NCBI GenBank assembly: GCA_964017045.1
Contig: OZ024798.1
Span: 28,138,347-28,202,346, forward strand
Length of the DNA: 64,000 nucleotides
Source: Omphiscola glabra
Taxonomy: Eukaryota; Mollusca; Gastropoda; Lymnaeidae
Direction of reading: 5' to 3'
Position numbers and translations under genes: made by a program. Below the pieces are notes generated by a model that was not told where the DNA came from, did no database searches, and saw only the letters and a program-made list of their open reading frames with translations. Shown here piece after piece: positions 59,053 to 64,000 of this stretch (the first letter of the stretch is position 1; each line of letters begins with the position of its first letter).

Positions 59053-60953
59053 GCAGTTTTCGTTTATCGTCTGCCCGAAAAGTCGTCTTGAATGTTTTAA
59101 GCTGTAAATCTTCCTTTATATAATGCGTCTCAGGACCAGTGTATACCGGTTTCCATTTTTTTATATTTACTCTATAGTTTAGAGAATATCTTCTAGACTA
59201 CAGATCAATTCTTTGACGTGCTAAAGATTCTGTCGAGTTGAAGGTTATTTCGCACGATCAATTCCCTTTCTTTGTTCTGTCGTGTTGTAGTCGTCCACTT
59301 TTTCATATGTTCGATTGGTCTAGCATGACTCCATAAATCAGTTTTTACTCTCATAGTAACCAATGTTTTTCAATCATTCAATTTTAAATGAGTATAAGAT
59401 CATTTGTCTTATTTTCAAATGTAAAAATATTAACTGTTAAATATTAGTTACTTATATAAAAAACTTTTTTTACATTTGCTTCGAAATTTTACATTTGTAA
59501 CAAGTGAAATATCCTCATCAACACCAGGCACAGAAACATGGCAAATCCCATCTACATTCATAGGAGCCATAATGATCAATATATTGATCGTGAACCCTTA
59601 ATATATTGAAGAAGAGGAAGAAGACCTTTTACTTGACAATACGTAATCAATGTGTTAAACATTGTATATTCATTATAGCAAATGAATATTATATTTCCCT
59701 CAAGACTGATATTATGCAATTGATATCTTAGATTTCTTTCAGTGATTCTGTTAATAATCAATTCTGGCAAGGAGATAAGAAATTAATGTTCCCTCTAATT
59801 ATGCAGCTATTTCAAGTGTCCCATATTTACAGGGGCGTCTCCAAAGAAAGGAAAATAAGCAGCTACTCCCAATCTGAGTAAGGTGGGGAATACTTTGATT
59901 TTTATAACATTTGAGGACAATCATAGAGACTTATACTATAGAAACATAAGAAACACGAAAAGGACATTTATATAATCTTTAAAATATTATAAAAATGTAA
60001 CGTTTTAGAATAAAAAGAGTTAAAATAATTGTATTAACCAAAACCAGTGAAATTCCCAGGTAAGTGTAGACTTTTATAAAACTAATATAAAATTTACTTA
60101 AAATTTATCATCCCATTGAAATTTTTTGAAAATATTTATAACTACATTGAGCAAATTAGAGATTGATGGAAAATCTTTTTTTTTTTTTTTTGAGAGTGTT
60201 TTGGGCGGCGGCCAGATAATTTGTAAAAAACCCAACCGTTTTATGTAATCATTAGCACTTGACTAAAACAGCTCAAAGAAAATGACCTAATTCTAGAGTT
60301 TTAAGGACCCCACTGGGGATCCGTTCTATAATGTGAGGTTTTTATTATCACTAAGATAGGGATCCTAAATAATTCCTCATATCAACTGTCAAGTAAAATT
60401 GTAAAGTTTTCCAATTAAAATCGGTTGAAATATGTGAGTGACATAACTTGTAAAATAAGGACAACAAAATTAGTATTCCTAACAATTACAGCTGAGAATA
60501 TTATGAGTTCAAAACCATCCAGGTTTTCAAAATAAATTTTTAAATGCATTTGAACGAAGTTTCATCTAGATCCATCCACCACGTTTCGTCTAGATCAATC
60601 CACCAAGTTTCGTCTAGATCAATCCACCAAGTTTCGTCTAGATCTATCCACCAAGATTAATTTTATTTTATATTGCTCATACAAGAAAAAATGTATCTTT
60701 CTTATCTTGCTTACCTATTGGATCTTTAAATCTTTATTTTAACAAATTGTCCCATGAAAATCAGTTGACGAAGGGGGGAAACTGTAGAGACTTATAGGAA
60801 CATAAGAAACATAAAAAGGACATCTTTAACATTATCGAGTCAATATATGATATCAGTATAAATGTTTAGACAAACTTATCGTGTTTGAAATTAAGAAGCT
60901 TTTATTGAAAGTACAACATTGAAATAATTTGCTTAAAAAGGGTAATCTACTAT

Positions 60954-62410
60954 TGTTGAGACCCGCTGGTCCTCACTTGTGTGAGACCCGCTGGCTCACA
61001 CAACCTACCGGTCACTTGTCAGTCGTTTGTCACGTGATCGACTCAATTAGGCCAGTACTGATGATAATAATGACTCATAGTCAGAAACAATGGAAGTTCC
61101 CGGTCAACCAGAAAAATGGTCAGCGTGTGACCAAGCTTGTGACCTAGGGTCAGCTGGTGAACCATTGGTTGACCAGGCGAAAAATTAGCATATAGTATAT
61201 TAATCATATGTATGACCCAGAGGTCAGCGTTAACTGGACTTAGGTCAGCGTTAGTTGGATCCGAGTATATATAGAGTTGTAAGCCAGTTAGTCGCTCTCT
61301 CTCGTCCCTGTAATTACGGTAGTGTAATTGACAGACAAGTATGAGCCTGGCTTATGACTATTTGCTTTTTGGAGTGTGTCCAATCAAGTGTCGTAGGGTT
61401 GGTAACATTATTATTGTTGTTAGTTTCACATGTTTGTAATGTTAGCATTTTGTTAGAGGATATGTTAGGATTATAGTTAGTTATCAAGTCATTGTTAGAA
61501 TACTACGTTATATGTATGATTAGTAATATTGTAATAAGACTGTAATTCTTAGTTGTAGCTTATGTTGTATCTATTATTCTCTTTACAGCCAGTTAGTTAG
61601 TTAGTTAGTTAGTTAGCAGTTAGTACAGTTAGTAGTTAGTTAGTACAGTTAGAGTAGTTAGTTTAGTAAGGTAATACAGTTAGTACGTTAGCTCAGTTCA
61701 GTCAGTTGAATGAGATTAGGCTCAGGGCTATAGAAGCATATGCCATAGCAGAGCTCAGTAGACTAGAACTCAGTACTGTATAAGACGTCAGCGGTTAACA
61801 GTTTAACCCTGACGCAGTAATTGCACAAGGCAGATAATAACGAGCGAGTAACGCACTAAAGAGATAAGGTCAGCAGACGACCCAAACAGAAGTGTTGTAG
61901 AGGTAGCAGAGCGTGGCGAGCAGTTCCTCCCCACCCCCTGCACAGCTGAGTGACCAGTGGCGACCCTTCCAGGGCTTTGTGGTGTGCTGTAAGAGTCTGG
62001 CAGTGTGTATAGCAGACGAGAAGCAGGCAAGAGAGGGCAAGCCGATACGACCGTTCCACCGAACGTCCAGCATCATAACATCGAGTTATTAGTAAAGCAT
62101 TGTATTTGTATCGACATTAAGTATTACCATTTGTATGTTTCTATATGTATTTAGTATTTTACTAATTAAAATAATTATTTGTGGCTGAACCACCGGTGTT
62201 TTTTTTAGTAATAGTAACGTTATTGTGAGTGAGGGTTAATTTGGTATAACTGTTGATTGTAGTAATCATTCCCTAGACATAGTCATAGTAATACTAATCA
62301 ACGTAGCGCTAGGGACCTTTATCTATATATATATCCCCTGTTCTGAAAGTACCAATTTCGACATTCTGGGGACCAGATATATATATAGATAAGAAGAAGA
62401 ATTTTCGACA
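60954..62410 (+). mobile_element. Solo LTR, 1,457 bp (SB2)
   Basis: Copy of 32629-34085 with the same ACTAT flanks. Confidence 0.8.
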
Positions 62411-62582
62411 ACTATAGACTTAAATTGTTACGCGTGTAACAAATGATGCCTTGGAGACATTGTCATCTTCATCAAATGCACCCACCAACTCAGAGACATA
62501 GCTTTACTTAATTCTGATTTGGCGCTATATCACAAACTAACGATCTTCCGTTCCACATACACCTCTACTATCTTAAGTTGGT

Positions 62583-62730
62583 CAAGTTGAAACGTTTGCA
62601 GCGCAGTCGCCAGCTGTTTGAAAGAAGCGTATGAAATATTTGTTTCACATGCAGATGAAAAGCCATTAGCCGTCTCCATACCAGTAATGCCTCAAATGGA
62701 TTGTCTGTTTGTAGCTGAATTAAAGAAATG
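62583..62730. repeat. Right arm of the long inverted repeat (SB2)
   Basis: Copy of 34258-34405. Confidence 0.8.
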
Positions 62731-62782
62731 TCAAGTTTCAGTAAGGAGAATCGGACAACGATAAAATTACAGTGGCAGCCAA

Positions 62783-63319
62783 TGGCGTAGCTAAGGGTGT
62801 GCGGGGATGCGGACTGCACTGGTTGACACCATCTCAAGGGGTGACATCAAATTGAAAAATTTGCATATTTACAGAGCCCACTCACACACTGCGCGATCTA
62901 ACCGAATGTCATAAAAGGATAACCGGTCACACGTAAACTGTCCACACATATAACCAATGCAAACGCGTGCTTTTTTTAAAAGTTCAATGTTGATGCGTCA
63001 GAAATGAGGAGACCGTATAATAAGATCAGACAAACACCGTTTGACCATGATTCAACGCCGATTGAAGTGTTCGGTAATTTTCGTAAGTGGTAGGAAGCTA
63101 TTTGTATCTAAATTCCGAGAAATAAAACTTTCCATTGATACCAAAAGGCGATTCTAAGTACATGTTACAGTTCTTAAATACATTTTCGTCCTGGCTTATA
63201 ATTAATTTTTTTCTATTGATTATTTTAACAAGAAAAATTCCATTGTGAAAGTCCCGGAAGGGGGTGGGTGACACAATGAGTTTACCGCACAGGGTGACAC
63301 CAAACCTAAATACGCCACC
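62783..63319. mobile_element. hAT-like MITE, tentative (SB2)
   Basis: Copy of 34458-34994. Confidence 0.4.
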
Positions 63320-64000
63320 GGTTGTAGGTCATAGATTCGGTCCGTGTGTCTTGACTGAAGGTTAAGTTTAAATTTGTGAATATTAATTTTAGAATTGGAG
63401 TAAGTGATCATGTGATGTGGGGGATAAAAAAAATGTGGAGTGGTGAATAAACGTTAGTTGCTAAACAGTTCACAGACTTGAATTTGCATCTTATTAAACT
63501 TTTACATCTTAAAAAGACTAACCTCCAACATCTACATACTGTTAATCCTCGGCAGTAGACCAGGATTGTCTAATCTCCCCGCTCCATTCACCTCGGACCT
63601 TTTTCAATACTGTGGGTCGTAGTATTAATATTGAATTCGAGAGATCATAATAAGATAAGATTCTTTTATTGATCCAAATAAATGGAAATGTTTTTAGTAC
63701 AATGTATTATTCATTTTCAGCATATAAATAAAATACATATTTAACCAAGACAAACTTTTACAATTGTGACAATTTAAGCACAAGACATCTAAAGTATTTC
63801 TCTAGAGTAGAAATCAGCCATCAATGAACTTCCTTAGGGACATAAGTGACTTAAACAATGGTCATTTAGATTTTTTAACCGCTCAGGGAGCACGCTGGTA
63901 AATTAATACAGACTGGGGAACAAAAATAGTTATTTAAATCTTTCGCTCCTAACTTGAAGACAAAGAATTGGCCTTGATCGATATAGCCTTTGGTATCTGT

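Larger units (their letters stand above)
42858..64000. repeat. Unit 2 (partial), apparently identical to 14533-35675
   Basis: This second copy of the 28,325-bp unit is cut by the window end inside the start of the 35-bp satellite. No mismatch against 14533-35675 was found in the rows compared. It contains gene copies A2 and B2. Confidence 0.9.
58035..64000. other. Spacer SB2 (partial), identical to the start of spacer SB
   Basis: Matches 29710-35675. The palindrome/GAA motif recurs at 59557-59625 and the 24-bp repeats at 60558-60655. The window ends at the first bases of the 35-bp satellite (63988-64000). Confidence 0.7.

Overview
The window looks like intergenic-rich, AT-rich DNA from an invertebrate animal. 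The evidence is spliced genes with GT-AG introns, TATA promoters, ATTAAA poly(A) signals, solo LTRs, 5'-truncated LINE fragments and many minisatellites. A mollusc, most likely a gastropod, is my best guess from this mix, but nothing in the window proves the phylum.

The window is one tandem gene array. A single small gene occurs five times on the + strand: the 3' part of copy B0 (1-966), A (CDS 15562-17364), B (27609-29709), A2 (43887-45689) and B2 (55934-58034). Each gene has a TATA box, a short non-coding exon 1, an intron of about 215 bp, exon 2 starting exactly at the ATG, a phase-2 intron of 0.75-1.5 kb, and a short exon 3 that encodes all the cysteines of the mature protein. The predicted product is a 189-residue secreted protein. 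It has a signal peptide, a 10-residue segment ending in KKR, about 115 residues rich in Leu and Gly with no aromatic, His, Met or Cys, and a C-terminal six-cysteine domain. I do not recognise the family.

The layout is hierarchical. The genes alternate between two types (A, B) with two types of spacer: the A spacer (after A) is about 10 kb and the B spacer (after B) about 14 kb. The A+B dimer repeats with a period of 28,325 bp. Everything I compared from 14,533 to 35,675 is identical to 42,858-64,000, including homopolymers up to 16 T. The equivalent part of the preceding unit (1-14,532) differs by many substitutions and indels. This is either a very recent duplication or homogenisation, or an assembly duplication.

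Both spacer types carry, in the same order, a degenerate exon-2 relic, a 33-bp array, an old retroelement holding a 32-bp array, a 16-bp array, a 40-bp, a 46-bp and a relic promoter, then a 50-bp and a 51-bp repeat, and finally the next promoter. The B spacer adds an inverted-repeat-flanked block, a hAT-like element and a 35-bp satellite (77 units in one copy, 14 in the next). The A spacer has an L2/CR1-type LINE 3' end and an inverted copy of part of the B-spacer block. Later insertions (451-bp and 1,457-bp solo LTRs, a 747-bp LINE/SINE copy) date the duplications relative to each other. No bacterial features, CRISPR arrays, tRNA or rRNA genes were seen.
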